Source: Beggiatoa alba B18LD
Lineage (GTDB): Bacteria; Pseudomonadota; Gammaproteobacteria; Beggiatoales; Beggiatoaceae
Length of the DNA stretch: 64,000 bases
Direction of reading: 5' to 3'
Assembly: GCF_000245015.1 (NCBI RefSeq)
Contig: NZ_JH600070.1
Location: 2,899,511 to 2,963,510, forward strand
Shown one piece after another: positions 26,121-37,885 of this stretch. Position 1 is the stretch's first letter, and each line of letters starts with the position of its first letter. Below the pieces are notes generated by a model. The model had not been told where the DNA came from. It was given only the letters and a program-made list of their open reading frames with translations, and made no database searches. The position numbers and the translations under genes are program-made.

Positions 26121-26328
26121 TAACCTGAGTACGGCGAGATTCTTTTAAAAAGACAACAGCTTGAATGTTGTAGGGTGGAATAGCGAAGCGTATTCCACCT
26201 TGAAATTCTGCAAAAACTGAGCAAAAACAGATTATAAATCGTAGGGTGGAATACGCTTCGCTATTCCACCCTACATTTTTTAGTTGAAAAATTCTAAAAG
26301 GTTTTCGCCACTCGCCGAACTCGCGTTA
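26121..26328. repeat. TIR-bounded element with a different interior
   Basis: TAACCTGAGTACGGCGAG (26121-26138) and CTCGCCGAACTCGCGTTA (26311-26328) are the terminal repeats of the same family, but the interior carries two inverted copies of another palindrome (GGTGGAATAGCGAAGCG... at about 26171-26199 and 26241-26274) instead of the usual core. It looks like a modular or composite copy, 17 bp after the cowN stop. Confidence 0.8.
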
Positions 26329-26466
26329 GCAGGTCTATTTTTTATCTGAATCAGAATTCACAGGATTAAATTGAAAAGCATGATTCACTTTAAATTTTTG
26401 GTTTGAGGATTTTAAATCCTGCTAATCCTGTTAATCCTGTTAATCCTGAAAATCCTGATTCAGACA
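26327..26466. repeat. Truncated copy of the nested-palindrome repeat
   Basis: Starts with half of the core (AGCAGGTC) fused to the preceding right terminal repeat, then TCTGAATCAG, an AT-rich spacer and the closing arm ending CTGATTCAGAC. The closing arm contains a short tandem repeat of TTAATCCTG. Confidence 0.75.
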
Positions 26467-26510
26467 AGGTTTTAATCTTGTCTGGTCAAACCCTTTCGCC
26501 TGTTCCGACA

Positions 26511-26541
26511 GACCTGCTAGGTTTTTAAAACCTAGCAGGTC
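26511..26541. repeat. Solo core palindrome copy
   Basis: GACCTGCTAGG...CCTAGCAGGTC with a T-rich tail and a short TCTGAATCCTGATTAA remnant, upstream of katG. Confidence 0.85.
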
Positions 26542-26685
26542 TATTTTTTATCTGAATCCTGATTAACAACACGCCCGCGATTTCACCCTGAAAATAAAGA
26601 CACAAGAAAAATAATAATCTATTAAACATTGACAATAACGAGAATAGGAACAATCCTTACTTTAGACTTAGTCTTAATCTAAGTC

Positions 26686-28958
<2,273 letters not shown>

Positions 28959-28974
28959 TACTTGCGTTAGCGCA

Positions 28975-28995
28975 GCCAATCCTTCGAGGATTGGC
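28975..28995 (+). terminator. Hairpin after katG
   Basis: GCCAATCC TTCGA GGATTGGC, 8-bp perfect stem 17 bp after the katG stop. It lacks an adjacent T tract, but the core-palindrome repeat at 29019-29049 follows and can complete termination. Confidence 0.5.
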
Positions 28996-29018
28996 AGACC
29001 TTTGAATGCGTTCCAACA

Positions 29019-29085
29019 GACCTGCTAGATTTTAAAAACCTAGCAGGTCTATTTTTTTAGAAAATCTCACGGAACTCAAATTAAT
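29019..29085. repeat. Partial repeat copy: core palindrome plus degenerate right terminal repeat
   Basis: GACCTGCTAG...CCTAGCAGGTC at 29019-29049 with a T7 tail, then CTCACGGAACTCAAATTAA (29067-29085), a decayed form of the terminal repeat. The large internal inverted repeat is absent. Confidence 0.75.
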
Positions 29086-29324
29086 CATTTAATTCATAAT
29101 TTATCTTTTCTTTAAGATTAAACAATTAAATAATAAGTGCTCGTAGTGCTGTAAAAAATTGCGAGTGACTATGCAAGGTTGGTAATATTTTCGCAGAAGA
29201 AGAATGTAATGGTTAGCCAACTATCGTGTATGGGCTAAAAATTAAAAATATTGGGGGAATGATAAGCGCATGAAACAAACATGCATACACATCCCCAATG
29301 AATTTATTAGGTAAGGGATGAGCA
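29086..29324 (+). other. Intergenic leader of the voltage-sensor cyclase gene
   Basis: AT-rich, no open frame of note. No consensus sigma-70 promoter is clear. An AGGG ribosome site lies just before the start at 29325. Confidence 0.3.
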
Positions 29325-30407
29325 ATGCTTGTTGAGCTTTGTAGAAAAATTGAACGTACCAAAGAATTTCAAAATTTTATTATTGGAACTATCTTTTTTT
29401 CTGTTTTTCTAGTCTGTTTAGAAGGTTATCCAGAATTATTACATCGTTACGGCGAGATATTTTACTGGTTAGACCATATTATCTTTGTGATTTTTTTCAT
29501 TGAAATTATCATTCGTATTGGTTCATATGGACGCAAATTCGGACAATTCTTTTTAGACAAGTGGAATGTTTTTGATTTTTTACTGGTTGCTGTTTATCTA
29601 CTGCCGAGCACTCATTTTGCGATTTTTCTGCGTTTTGTCCGCATCTTACGCTTATTTCGCTTGTTGGCAATCGTGCAACAGCGAGAAATAGAACATTTAC
29701 AAAATATTAAACTTTCTGAAAAAAATGCAGAATTGCTCAATGCTTATCGAGAGTTAGCCGCAGAAAAAGCAAAATCAGAACGCTTACTTTTAAATATTTT
29801 GCCGCATTTAGTCGCGCAACGTTTAAAAGAAGGCTCACACATTATTGCGGATAGTTATCCTGATGCAACTGTATTATTTGCTGATTTAGTTGGCTTTACT
29901 AAATTATCTGCCAGTATTTCGCCTGAGGGCTTAGTCGGGATGTTAGATAATATTTTTTGCCGTTTTGACCGTTTAGTCGAAAAATATGATGTGGAAAAAA
30001 TAAAAACCATTGGAGATGCTTATATGGTTGTCGGTGGTATCCCACAAGCATTGCCCAAACATGCGGAAAATATAGCAGAAATGGCATTAGATATGTTGCA
30101 TGAAATTGAGTTATTTAACCGTGAATCAGGACACCATTTACAATTACGCATTGGCTTTCATTCGGGGGCTGTTGTGGCGGGCGTGATAGGTCAAAAGAAA
30201 TTTATTTATGATTTATGGGGAGATACAGTGAATACCGCCAGTCGAATGGAATCACATAGTATGCCTAACAAGATTCAGGTTTCTGAAGAAATTTATCAAA
30301 AATTGCATAAAAAGTTCATTTTTGAAAAACGAGAGCTGTTAACGGTAAAAGGTAAAGGCGAGATGCAAACGTATTTTTTATTAGGGCGGCAACATGAATC
30401 CCATTAA
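29325..30407 (+). CDS. Voltage-sensor-domain adenylate cyclase (class III)
   Basis: 360 residues. The first 120 look like an ion-channel voltage sensor: S1 (16-32), S2 with acidic residues D50 and E60 (46-66), S3 with D84 (80-94), and an S4 with Arg at every third place (R103, R106, R109, R112 in FLRFVRILRLFRLL). No pore domain follows; a coiled linker (about 119-165) leads to a class III cyclase. The metal Asp residues D187 (LFADLVGFT) and D231 (KTIGDAYM) are intact. K227 and D296 (IYDLWGDTVN) predict ATP rather than GTP; N303 and R307 are the transition-state pair. Inference: membrane potential controls cAMP. The stop overlaps the next gene by 14 bp. Confidence 0.85.
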   Translation: MLVELCRKIERTKEFQNFIIGTIFFSVFLVCLEGYPELLHRYGEIFYWLDHIIFVIFFIEIIIRIGSYGRKFGQFFLDKWNVFDFLLVAVYLLPSTHFAIFLRFVRILRLFRLLAIVQQREIEHLQNIKLSEKNAELLNAYRELAAEKAKSERLLLNILPHLVAQRLKEGSHIIADSYPDATVLFADLVGFTKLSASISPEGLVGMLDNIFCRFDRLVEKYDVEKIKTIGDAYMVVGGIPQALPKHAENIAEMALDMLHEIELFNRESGHHLQLRIGFHSGAVVAGVIGQKKFIYDLWGDTVNTASRMESHSMPNKIQVSEEIYQKLHKKFIFEKRELLTVKGKGEMQTYFLLGRQHESH

Positions 30408-31401
30408 AAAAGTGAGCCTTTTGATTCCTATTTATAATGAAGCTCTTTTTTTACCGACACTATTTCAACAGATTCAAGCTCAAGATTATCCTACAACCGC
30501 GATAGAAGTAATTGCGGTTGATGGGGATTCAACTGACAGTTCGTTAGCATTATTAAAGAGTTATCAACGGACAATGCCCGCGTTAATGGTGTTGAGAAAT
30601 CCACGCCGTAACACGCCAAGCAGCTTAAATTTAGCGATTGCGCAAGCACAAGGAGATTATTTAATTCGTTTGGATGCACATACAGAGTATGCAACAGATT
30701 ATGTGCGTCAGTGTGTAGCTTGTTTAGAGAAAACGGGGGCGGATAATGTTGGCGGGCATATTCGGATTAAAACGACAAATCGGGTAACACAAGCCATTGA
30801 ACTAGCAACAACTTCAGTTTTCGGTGTTGGCAATTCGCATTTTCACTACACGCAATATGAAGGTTATGTCGATACGGTTTATTTAGGCGCGTATCGTCGT
30901 CAAGTTTTTGAAAAAATTGGTAATTATGATGAAGCTCTCATCGGTGCAGAGGATGATGAGTTAAATTATCGTTTAATCAAACAGGGCGGAAAAATTTATT
31001 TAAGTGCAACAATTCAATCTTTTTATTATCCGCGTGATTCGTTAAAAAAACTCTGGTTGCAATATTTTCAATATGGACAGGGTAAATATGGGGTGATTCG
31101 TAAACACACGTTACCGACATCTATTCGTCATTTAGTGCCCGCGTTGTTTGTTCTAAGCTTAGTGCTTGGCATACTCACAAGTTTTTATCAAGGCTTAGGT
31201 TTCTATTTATTAATACCTATTTTAAGCAGTTATTTCAGTGTATTAGGTTTATTTACAATGCGCTGTACCTTTCCTAAAGCCTTATCATTAACGGGATTAG
31301 TAGCCCTTGTTTTTCTTACTTTGCATCTGAGCTATGGGTGCGGATTTTTAATCGCGGGTTTACGAGAAGGCTTGCGAAGATTGCATTTACTTCGTGCTTA
31401 A
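30394..31401 (+). CDS. Family 2 glycosyltransferase (ExoA-like), membrane-anchored
   Basis: 335 residues. GT-A signatures: SLLIPIYNEALFLP, VDGDSTDSS, LIRLDAHTEYA (metal DxD-like DAH) and GAEDDELNYRL (acid base), followed by membrane segments at about 243-285 and 297-322. It resembles succinoglycan ExoA-type transferases that build exopolysaccharide at the inner membrane. Its start overlaps the cyclase stop by 14 bp with AGGG upstream, so the two are translationally coupled and cAMP synthesis may be linked to polysaccharide output. Sugar donor unknown. Confidence 0.85.
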   Translation: MNPIKKVSLLIPIYNEALFLPTLFQQIQAQDYPTTAIEVIAVDGDSTDSSLALLKSYQRTMPALMVLRNPRRNTPSSLNLAIAQAQGDYLIRLDAHTEYATDYVRQCVACLEKTGADNVGGHIRIKTTNRVTQAIELATTSVFGVGNSHFHYTQYEGYVDTVYLGAYRRQVFEKIGNYDEALIGAEDDELNYRLIKQGGKIYLSATIQSFYYPRDSLKKLWLQYFQYGQGKYGVIRKHTLPTSIRHLVPALFVLSLVLGILTSFYQGLGFYLLIPILSSYFSVLGLFTMRCTFPKALSLTGLVALVFLTLHLSYGCGFLIAGLREGLRRLHLLRA

Positions 31402-32055
31402 GGCTTGATTTAGTTGAGCTAAACGTTCAGGTGTGCCGATATCTAGCCATTGCCCGTGATAGTGTTCGCCTGTGACTTGGTGCTGTGTCATTGCGTTTAA
31501 CAGTAAGGGAACGATTGAGAAACGTCCTTGTTGGCAGTTTTTAAATAAATCAGGGTGATAACAGGCAATTCCGCTAAAGGTTAAACGGGGTTCACCACTG
31601 GTAGAAACAGTGGATTGATTTAAATAAAAATCTCCTTGTGGATGATGCTCAGGATTATCTACTAAAATGAGATGTGCTAAACCTTGCAGGGAGAAGTTTT
31701 TAAATTTTTCAATTGGATAATCACTCCAGACATCGCCATTGATTATCCAAAAAGGTGCATTCCCTAAGAGTGGTAAGGCTTGATAAATCCCGCCCCCTGT
31801 TTCTAATGCTTGTGCTTCTCGTGAATAGGCAATTGTTGCCCCATAACGTGAGCCGTCGCCTAAGGCTTGTTCAATTTGTTCACCTAACCATGCGTGATTA
31901 ATCACAATATCCGTTAAGCCTGCGTTTACTAAACGGGTTATATGATGTTCAATTAATGCTTTTTCCCCGACTTTTAACAAGGGTTTCGGACAGGTGTCCG
32001 TTAATGGACGCATCCGCTCACCCCGTCCCGCCGCTAAAATCATTGTTTTTATCAT
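31387..32055 (-). CDS. murU: N-acetylmuramate alpha-1-phosphate uridylyltransferase
   Basis: 222 residues. Nucleotidyltransferase motif MILAAGRGERMRPLTDTCPKPLL, metal site INGDVWSDYP and the sugar loop ETGGGIYQALP. It forms UDP-MurNAc in the cell-wall recycling pathway that bypasses MurA; its usual partner, the kinase AmgK, is not adjacent. Mannose-1-phosphate guanylyltransferase is the alternative for this fold. It overlaps the convergent glycosyltransferase by 15 bp. Confidence 0.82.
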   Translation of the reverse strand: MIKTMILAAGRGERMRPLTDTCPKPLLKVGEKALIEHHITRLVNAGLTDIVINHAWLGEQIEQALGDGSRYGATIAYSREAQALETGGGIYQALPLLGNAPFWIINGDVWSDYPIEKFKNFSLQGLAHLILVDNPEHHPQGDFYLNQSTVSTSGEPRLTFSGIACYHPDLFKNCQQGRFSIVPLLLNAMTQHQVTGEHYHGQWLDIGTPERLAQLNQALSTK

Positions 32056-32083
32056 GTTGTTTTATTTTGAAAAATTAAAACAG

Positions 32084-32116
32084 AGACCTGTTAGGTTTTT
32101 AAATCCTAACAGGTCT
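32084..32116. repeat. Divergent core palindrome (CCTGTTAGG variant)
   Basis: AGACCTGTTAGG...CCTAACAGGTCT, a compensated change on both arms (C to T and G to A), which keeps base pairing. It fills most of the 88-bp gap between two minus-strand genes. Confidence 0.75.
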
Positions 32117-32143
32117 GTTGCGATTAAGTTCTTCAAGTCTTAA

Positions 32144-35100
32144 CTACGGCACATCAATTTTTAACGTTTCTGATGTGATTGTTTCTGCGGTTTGTACAGA
32201 TTTTTTCCGTCGCCAAACTTTGCGCCATAAGCCTTCGTGGCTAAAGCATTGCCAGCCCCAACGTAGCCAGCCTAATAGCGCGAAGGCTAACCATAATGCC
32301 CACATTAGCATCAAAATTTGATAAATCCAGAGCGGAAGTGACCAAACCCAAACATGCGGTAAAGTTGCTTGTACACGGTCTTGATACCAATTTAATTGGG
32401 TATGGTAAGACCCATTGCCCATGATGTGCATCTCAGGATCACCTAATAATCCTTGTTGAATGGCAAATAAGAGTGAGCCTAATGCCATGAAACTGAGGAG
32501 GACTAAACCAATTTGTATCAAGGCAAATTGCCAAGGGCGATATAATTCAGGATTGATTGTTGCCCGCCAACCTAAGGCAAAAAGCCAGCCGACGATACAT
32601 AACGCCATTTCTATCGGAATTTGGCTTAATACAAAGCTTAAGAGTATCCATTGATACGTTTTAACGGGGGTCAATTGTGTTTGTCCCAAGCCTATCGAGA
32701 GTGCGATAAATACTATTAATAATCCCCAAATTAATACCGCAGGACCAATGGCATCCCCACCAACGAGTAAAATCCAACGTCCATTTGGCATAGCCAGTTG
32801 TGTTTGATGATTAACACTATCAATGCCTAAGTTGGGGGGATTGGTTTCGTAGTATGTGTTAACGCCTGTATTTTCGAGGAGACGCATTTCTATGTTTTGC
32901 ACACCTGGTGTGATGGGTAGCAACACTTGTTGCCCTTCTTGCCGAATGGGTTGCATTACATTGTTTATGCTTACCGATTGTAATTGCGCACCTTCAGGCA
33001 GGGTAATGTTGTGTTGTCCACCGCGACTACTGCGTAGGGTAAAGCTTAATGTGGTGTCTGTCGCTCGTTGTCCAGGGCGAATGAGTAGTAAGCTACGGTC
33101 TATCGTCATGACTTGCCCACTCACGCCACTGGGGCGGGTGATGTTGAGCGTAACTGATTCATTGGGATAGGGTCGCCATTCTGGTAGCCATTGCCCGCCA
33201 CTTTGATGATAAATCATCGGAATTCCTGCTGTTTCCACATGCCAAATTGCGCTGGCATTGAGTCGCCAGACTTCTGTCTGTGCAAGGCTTGTTTGTGCTA
33301 CTAATTGCAGTTGGTCACTTTTATCAAAGATGGAAATCCAACTGGTTTCAGTTTGGTCAGGGGCAAGATTTACAAGGGCTTTTCCTGCATTAACTCGTAT
33401 CGATTCACTCGTCACGGATTCGCCTGCAAGAAGAGGAACTTCTAAGACAATTGCATTCCCTGTTTGCGTTAAGCGGGTGACTTTGGTCTCAACTTGCCAA
33501 TCTAAACCCAGTAACAGCGTGCGCTCAATTTGTACAAAAGGCGGTAAATTGCCCATTTCTAACGGGCGATTTGTATTATTTTCACCGTTTTGTATTTCTC
33601 GACTAAATTGTAACTGGTCATCCGCTAACCCATTGTCATGTATGCCATCGACACGCCAACCGTTTATATTCAGGCTGACATGATGGGGTTTTAAGGGAAG
33701 GGCTAATTGTACGCTTTGGCGGTTGGGTAAAATGCCATGTAGTTGTACATGGTGAATGCCTGCGGAGAGATATACCCACAGTTGCCCGTTATCATCGCGT
33801 TGCAATACGGTTGCGGGGCTGTCATCAACCCAAACTTGTTGCGGTAACCATTCTTGTGCACTGCCTGCAAGCGGTACAGCGGTTGCTATTTGGGTATGGA
33901 TTTCTGCCCGAATTAACAAATGGTCGTCTGCAATTTCAATCGCCATACGGGGACTGCTGGCGCAATGTGGTAAGCATAAAGGCGGTGCAAGTAGGCGTAT
34001 TTGTAACTCATTCAGTAAGCTTTCAGGCGGGTAAACGACATTTGTAGCATTGACTAGGGGGGGAGTCGTTTCACTGGCTTGTACGGTTGTTGAATGTGTA
34101 AGCCCGTAGAATAAGCCCGTGCTTAAGCAAAGTGCTAACAATGTACTAACTATTGCTGGTTTAAAAGGTGTCATCAGCAAATGCCGTGCTTTACTACCCC
34201 ATGAAATCCAGAGGAAAAACGCAAGCATAATGCCGAGTAAAATCACACGGGTAAATCCAATAAACCGATTTTGCAACGGTGAGAGTAAGTAAAAATGCAC
34301 GCTATGATTGGCAGCAACAGGCCCTGACCAACTCAATTGAATCGTGCGCCAGTCCCATTCAGGTAAACCTTGCCCCGTTTGTACTTGTGCATTAGGGTCA
34401 ATTTGTGCCAATTGTTGTTTTTTCGCTTTCTTGCGTTTGTCTTCTCTGCCCAAATCGTATTTATTCATCCCTTGTGAAGGCATATTAAGGATAGTAGATA
34501 CATCTTGTTCCTCTTGATTCATAACTGCACCCTCTACATCTGCGGGTTTTGCTACTTGCGGTTCGGGAGCGGGTACTGTGCTGGGGTAATAAGTTGACGC
34601 GCTACGATTCGAATCGATAAGAGAACGCCATTGATTTTCTAACTGTGGATAAATCGCTTGTCTAACATCAGCAACCATGAAGGGAATAACAATAATTAAT
34701 AAAGCTAATAAACTGAGGTTACGCCACAAATAAATTCCTCTGGTAAACCAGTTTAATGTCGGAAGCACTTTTAAAAGGGCTAAACTCACTAATAAGCTAA
34801 ACCAAACAACCGCAGGAATATCCGCATGTTGCCAACTAAGTACTAAAGTACACAACATGAGTACGCCCCAATACCACCGCCACAATTTACCAACAGCCAA
34901 CGTCAGCACAAGCACGGTGAATAAATCGAGCAATGTCCATTGTTGTAGCCATGTTGTCTGTACGCTATCCACACCATCCACATGAAACAACCGCCAACCC
35001 GGTGGCAGGTGTAAACTGGCATAAACCTGTTGAAAATTAGCAGTTGGTTCTACTTGACTACCCGCGACCCAAGCGACGGCAGGCACATCATTTAACGCAT

Positions 35101-36415
35101 TTTCTAAACGGCTATCCGCGACAGCATTCACTTGTCCCTGACGCACTTCTACGCCTGTATTCGCATTAGTTGTTAAACGAGTGATAAATTGGTCTTGACC
35201 ATTCACACTGACGCGCCCTAAATGCGTTTGTAACTCACCCGATGCTTCAGGGCTGGTATTTAACATTTCTAACCGCCAGCCTTGCGTCATCGTGCCACTA
35301 ATTCGGTCTTGTACACTGTAACCAACGCCGTCAAAATCCAGCCAAAATTGACGATGCAATGATAATTGCGCAGGACTTGGCGCAGGGTCGCCACGGCGTT
35401 TTTCCACTAACTGCAAAGTATCGCCAGCTTTTACCTGATAGGCAGGATATTGTCGCCATTCGCTTGGCAAAGTTGTTTGTTGCGGGTCGATAGCCGTTAC
35501 ATTGGTTACATCCACTAAACGCAACGCATTACGCGCATCAAAAACCCAGATTTCTTCCTCTGGTAATCCCTCAACCACAGGTAACGTTAAGGCAGTGACG
35601 GCCCCCATTTGGCGAGTGTGCAATAAAATGGAATAAGAACCTGGACGCACTTGTAAGCGCAACCGCCCATCAGTTTCTAAACGTGCAGGCAAAGGACTGG
35701 TTAAATTCATCGGAATCTGTCCCGCTAATAACAAATTCCCTAACATCGCCTCCCGATTTTGCCCCGCAACATCAATTTCTACCCGCGTAACCATTTGTAA
35801 AGGAATTTCATCAATAACTTGCCGATAAATACGAATATCTAAACGATTTTCCTCCACCGTCTCCGCCGATTGTGCTGTTTGGCGTAACCACAAACGCCCC
35901 TCAGCATCCAACTCAGGAATTGCCATCGGCTTCCCATCAATAAACAAACTGACTAAACCAGTTTCTGGGGGAACAGGAATTGACTCAGGCATTCGTTGCC
36001 ATGATAAAACCCCAGTAACCACCGACTCACCCGCAGGTAATTGAATATGCGGAATCCCCTCAATATCCATCACAGCAACAGGCTGACCATTTAATTGCAC
36101 ATCTTGCGCCCATAAATTTGCATCACCCAGTAAAGCAACTGTCCCAGCTGCAAATGTATGCCACGACTGCTTAAATCGCGCTTGTTGACCCTCTACGCTG
36201 ATAACCAACTGTGAAGCCCAACGACATAACTTTTCTTCACGTTGATAAAAATAAGGGCAATCCTTCTCTGTTTGCTCATGCAACACCCAATCAATCCACG
36301 GTTGCAACGCAGGTGGTACAGCAGAAGGTGCTAATGGTTGAGTTGCATGAGCAGGCAAAAAGCTAAAAAAGCTCAAATAACAACAAAGCAAAAAGCGGTA
36401 AAAGTATTTATCCAT
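32144..36415 (-). CDS. Very large membrane/periplasmic protein of unknown function
   Basis: 1423 residues. Signal peptide (about 1-24, LSFFSFLPAHA). The N-terminal 480 residues are beta-rich and periplasmic; three to four membrane helices (about 487-580), a charged linker with Lys/Arg (about 655-665), another helix pair (about 700-760), a second beta-rich domain (about 800-1220) resembling the first, and C-terminal helices (about 1225-1400). The layout looks like an internal duplication of a beta-sandwich plus membrane module. I recognise no family. No neighbours in an operon give a clue; it may be coupled with murU downstream. Confidence 0.75.
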   Translation of the reverse strand: MDKYFYRFLLCCYLSFFSFLPAHATQPLAPSAVPPALQPWIDWVLHEQTEKDCPYFYQREEKLCRWASQLVISVEGQQARFKQSWHTFAAGTVALLGDANLWAQDVQLNGQPVAVMDIEGIPHIQLPAGESVVTGVLSWQRMPESIPVPPETGLVSLFIDGKPMAIPELDAEGRLWLRQTAQSAETVEENRLDIRIYRQVIDEIPLQMVTRVEIDVAGQNREAMLGNLLLAGQIPMNLTSPLPARLETDGRLRLQVRPGSYSILLHTRQMGAVTALTLPVVEGLPEEEIWVFDARNALRLVDVTNVTAIDPQQTTLPSEWRQYPAYQVKAGDTLQLVEKRRGDPAPSPAQLSLHRQFWLDFDGVGYSVQDRISGTMTQGWRLEMLNTSPEASGELQTHLGRVSVNGQDQFITRLTTNANTGVEVRQGQVNAVADSRLENALNDVPAVAWVAGSQVEPTANFQQVYASLHLPPGWRLFHVDGVDSVQTTWLQQWTLLDLFTVLVLTLAVGKLWRWYWGVLMLCTLVLSWQHADIPAVVWFSLLVSLALLKVLPTLNWFTRGIYLWRNLSLLALLIIVIPFMVADVRQAIYPQLENQWRSLIDSNRSASTYYPSTVPAPEPQVAKPADVEGAVMNQEEQDVSTILNMPSQGMNKYDLGREDKRKKAKKQQLAQIDPNAQVQTGQGLPEWDWRTIQLSWSGPVAANHSVHFYLLSPLQNRFIGFTRVILLGIMLAFFLWISWGSKARHLLMTPFKPAIVSTLLALCLSTGLFYGLTHSTTVQASETTPPLVNATNVVYPPESLLNELQIRLLAPPLCLPHCASSPRMAIEIADDHLLIRAEIHTQIATAVPLAGSAQEWLPQQVWVDDSPATVLQRDDNGQLWVYLSAGIHHVQLHGILPNRQSVQLALPLKPHHVSLNINGWRVDGIHDNGLADDQLQFSREIQNGENNTNRPLEMGNLPPFVQIERTLLLGLDWQVETKVTRLTQTGNAIVLEVPLLAGESVTSESIRVNAGKALVNLAPDQTETSWISIFDKSDQLQLVAQTSLAQTEVWRLNASAIWHVETAGIPMIYHQSGGQWLPEWRPYPNESVTLNITRPSGVSGQVMTIDRSLLLIRPGQRATDTTLSFTLRSSRGGQHNITLPEGAQLQSVSINNVMQPIRQEGQQVLLPITPGVQNIEMRLLENTGVNTYYETNPPNLGIDSVNHQTQLAMPNGRWILLVGGDAIGPAVLIWGLLIVFIALSIGLGQTQLTPVKTYQWILLSFVLSQIPIEMALCIVGWLFALGWRATINPELYRPWQFALIQIGLVLLSFMALGSLLFAIQQGLLGDPEMHIMGNGSYHTQLNWYQDRVQATLPHVWVWSLPLWIYQILMLMWALWLAFALLGWLRWGWQCFSHEGLWRKVWRRKKSVQTAETITSETLKIDVP

Positions 36416-36677
36416 TTTCGTTATAAATCCTATTTTGTTTAAGGATGAAAAAGGCTTGTTAATCTAAAATAAGACCGCAAATATCGACCTGATATTACAC
36501 ATTCAATACCGCATCAGTCAGTAGGCAAACGCTCTATATAACTTAACAGCAATCAGTTATGATCATAGGCATACTATGCATGATGATAGATTTTAAGACA
36601 CAAAAAATGTATTAAATACGGTTAAATACCGCACAAAACTATTTAAATTCCTTCCTTACGGCGTAAAGTAATCCGTC

Positions 36678-37643
36678 ATGTCTGATAAAAAAATTAGTAT
36701 CTCATTAACTGAAGAATCCCCCGTTAAATTACCTGAAGAAATTCAACGGATTGGCACTGAAGCAACTCAAGCAATCTGGATTTTTTCTCAATCACTGGCA
36801 AATGCTGAAATTGCAAAAATTCGTGAAGCCTCTGCAACTGTTGAAAAGAATGCGATTTCACAACAGCAACAAGCTTTACAAGAAGTTGAACGTCTTAATG
36901 TTGAACGACAACAAGCCTATGCCAAAATAGACAACTTAACCAAAGAAAATAAGTCCTTACACATAGACTTAGACCGTGAAATAGGCGAAGTCAAAACCGC
37001 ACATAGCCACATCGCTGTTCTACAAGAAAAGATCGAAAAACAAGAACACGACATTAAAAATCTACACGAAGAACTCGGACGCGCCCGCGAAAGTGGCGAA
37101 ATCGCACAAAAACGCCTACACGAAGTTGTTTATCAAAGCCAACAAGACCAAGTTGACTTACGAACCCTACGCGAAGAAATCACCGTACAACAACGCAATC
37201 GTGAACGCTTAGAAAAAACCATCAACACCACCACCGCAGAAGCCGAACAAACGTGGAAACAACTCAAAACAGAACAAACCAAAGTTGCTGTTGCTGAAGC
37301 CTTAACCCAAGAATTACGCGAAACCATCCGCAAACTAGAATCCGATATTAAACTGCTCAAAGAAGATAAACAGGAATTCCGCGAAGCCCGCGACGCAGAA
37401 GAAAAACTCCGTATTGAGTTAGAAAAGAAACTTGTTGCCATCACAACCCGCGCCGAAGCACAAGAAAAAACCTATAAAGAAACCATTGCCAAGTTAGAAC
37501 AAGATAATAACTTCGTAAAAAGCGAAGCAACCACCCTACGCAACCGCATTATCAAAGCAGAAGGTGCGCTCGAACGCGAGAAAAAAGCGATTGAACGCTT
37601 AGAAACAAAATTAGTCGCTACCTCAGGTAGCCCGACCAAATAA
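36678..37643 (+). CDS. Long coiled-coil protein, unknown function
   Basis: 321 residues, no signal peptide or membrane segment. From about residue 60 to 315 it is a nearly continuous coiled coil (heptads with Glu, Lys, Gln). The short N-terminal part (KLPEEIQRIGTEATQAIW) is less charged and may be a small docking or DNA-binding head. It recalls KfrA-type plasmid proteins, but no matching DNA-binding domain was seen. The lipoprotein gene follows 26 bp later. Confidence 0.65.
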   Translation: MSDKKISISLTEESPVKLPEEIQRIGTEATQAIWIFSQSLANAEIAKIREASATVEKNAISQQQQALQEVERLNVERQQAYAKIDNLTKENKSLHIDLDREIGEVKTAHSHIAVLQEKIEKQEHDIKNLHEELGRARESGEIAQKRLHEVVYQSQQDQVDLRTLREEITVQQRNRERLEKTINTTTAEAEQTWKQLKTEQTKVAVAEALTQELRETIRKLESDIKLLKEDKQEFREARDAEEKLRIELEKKLVAITTRAEAQEKTYKETIAKLEQDNNFVKSEATTLRNRIIKAEGALEREKKAIERLETKLVATSGSPTK

Positions 37644-37669
37644 ATGCACACCCGTTACTAGGAGCTACA

Positions 37670-37885
37670 ATGTTACCGCTCTATCGCTACCTTAGTCTTA
37701 GTCTTGCTATTCTGCTGACCCTGCTCGCCAGCTTAACCGCTTGCTCAGACGCATCGAATAACCAAAGCCAACAAAACAACAACATCACCATCACAGAAGA
37801 AGTAAAACGCCCCCTAGACAAAGCCCAAGGGGTAGAAAACACCCTCAAACAACAAGCCGAAAAACAAGAGAAAGAAACCCAATAA
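37670..37885 (+). CDS. Small lipoprotein
   Basis: 71 residues. Hydrophobic signal with lipobox LTAC (Cys about 25), then an Asn/Gln-rich linker and a charged amphipathic helix. AGGAG lies upstream of the ATG. Probably anchored in the envelope and possibly cotranscribed with the coiled-coil gene. Function unknown. Confidence 0.65.
   Translation: MLPLYRYLSLSLAILLTLLASLTACSDASNNQSQQNNNITITEEVKRPLDKAQGVENTLKQQAEKQEKETQ

Noticed and set aside
36678-37643. KfrA plasmid protein or partition system
   Set aside because: Only coiled coil is shared; no KfrA-type DNA-binding domain and no plasmid genes nearby.
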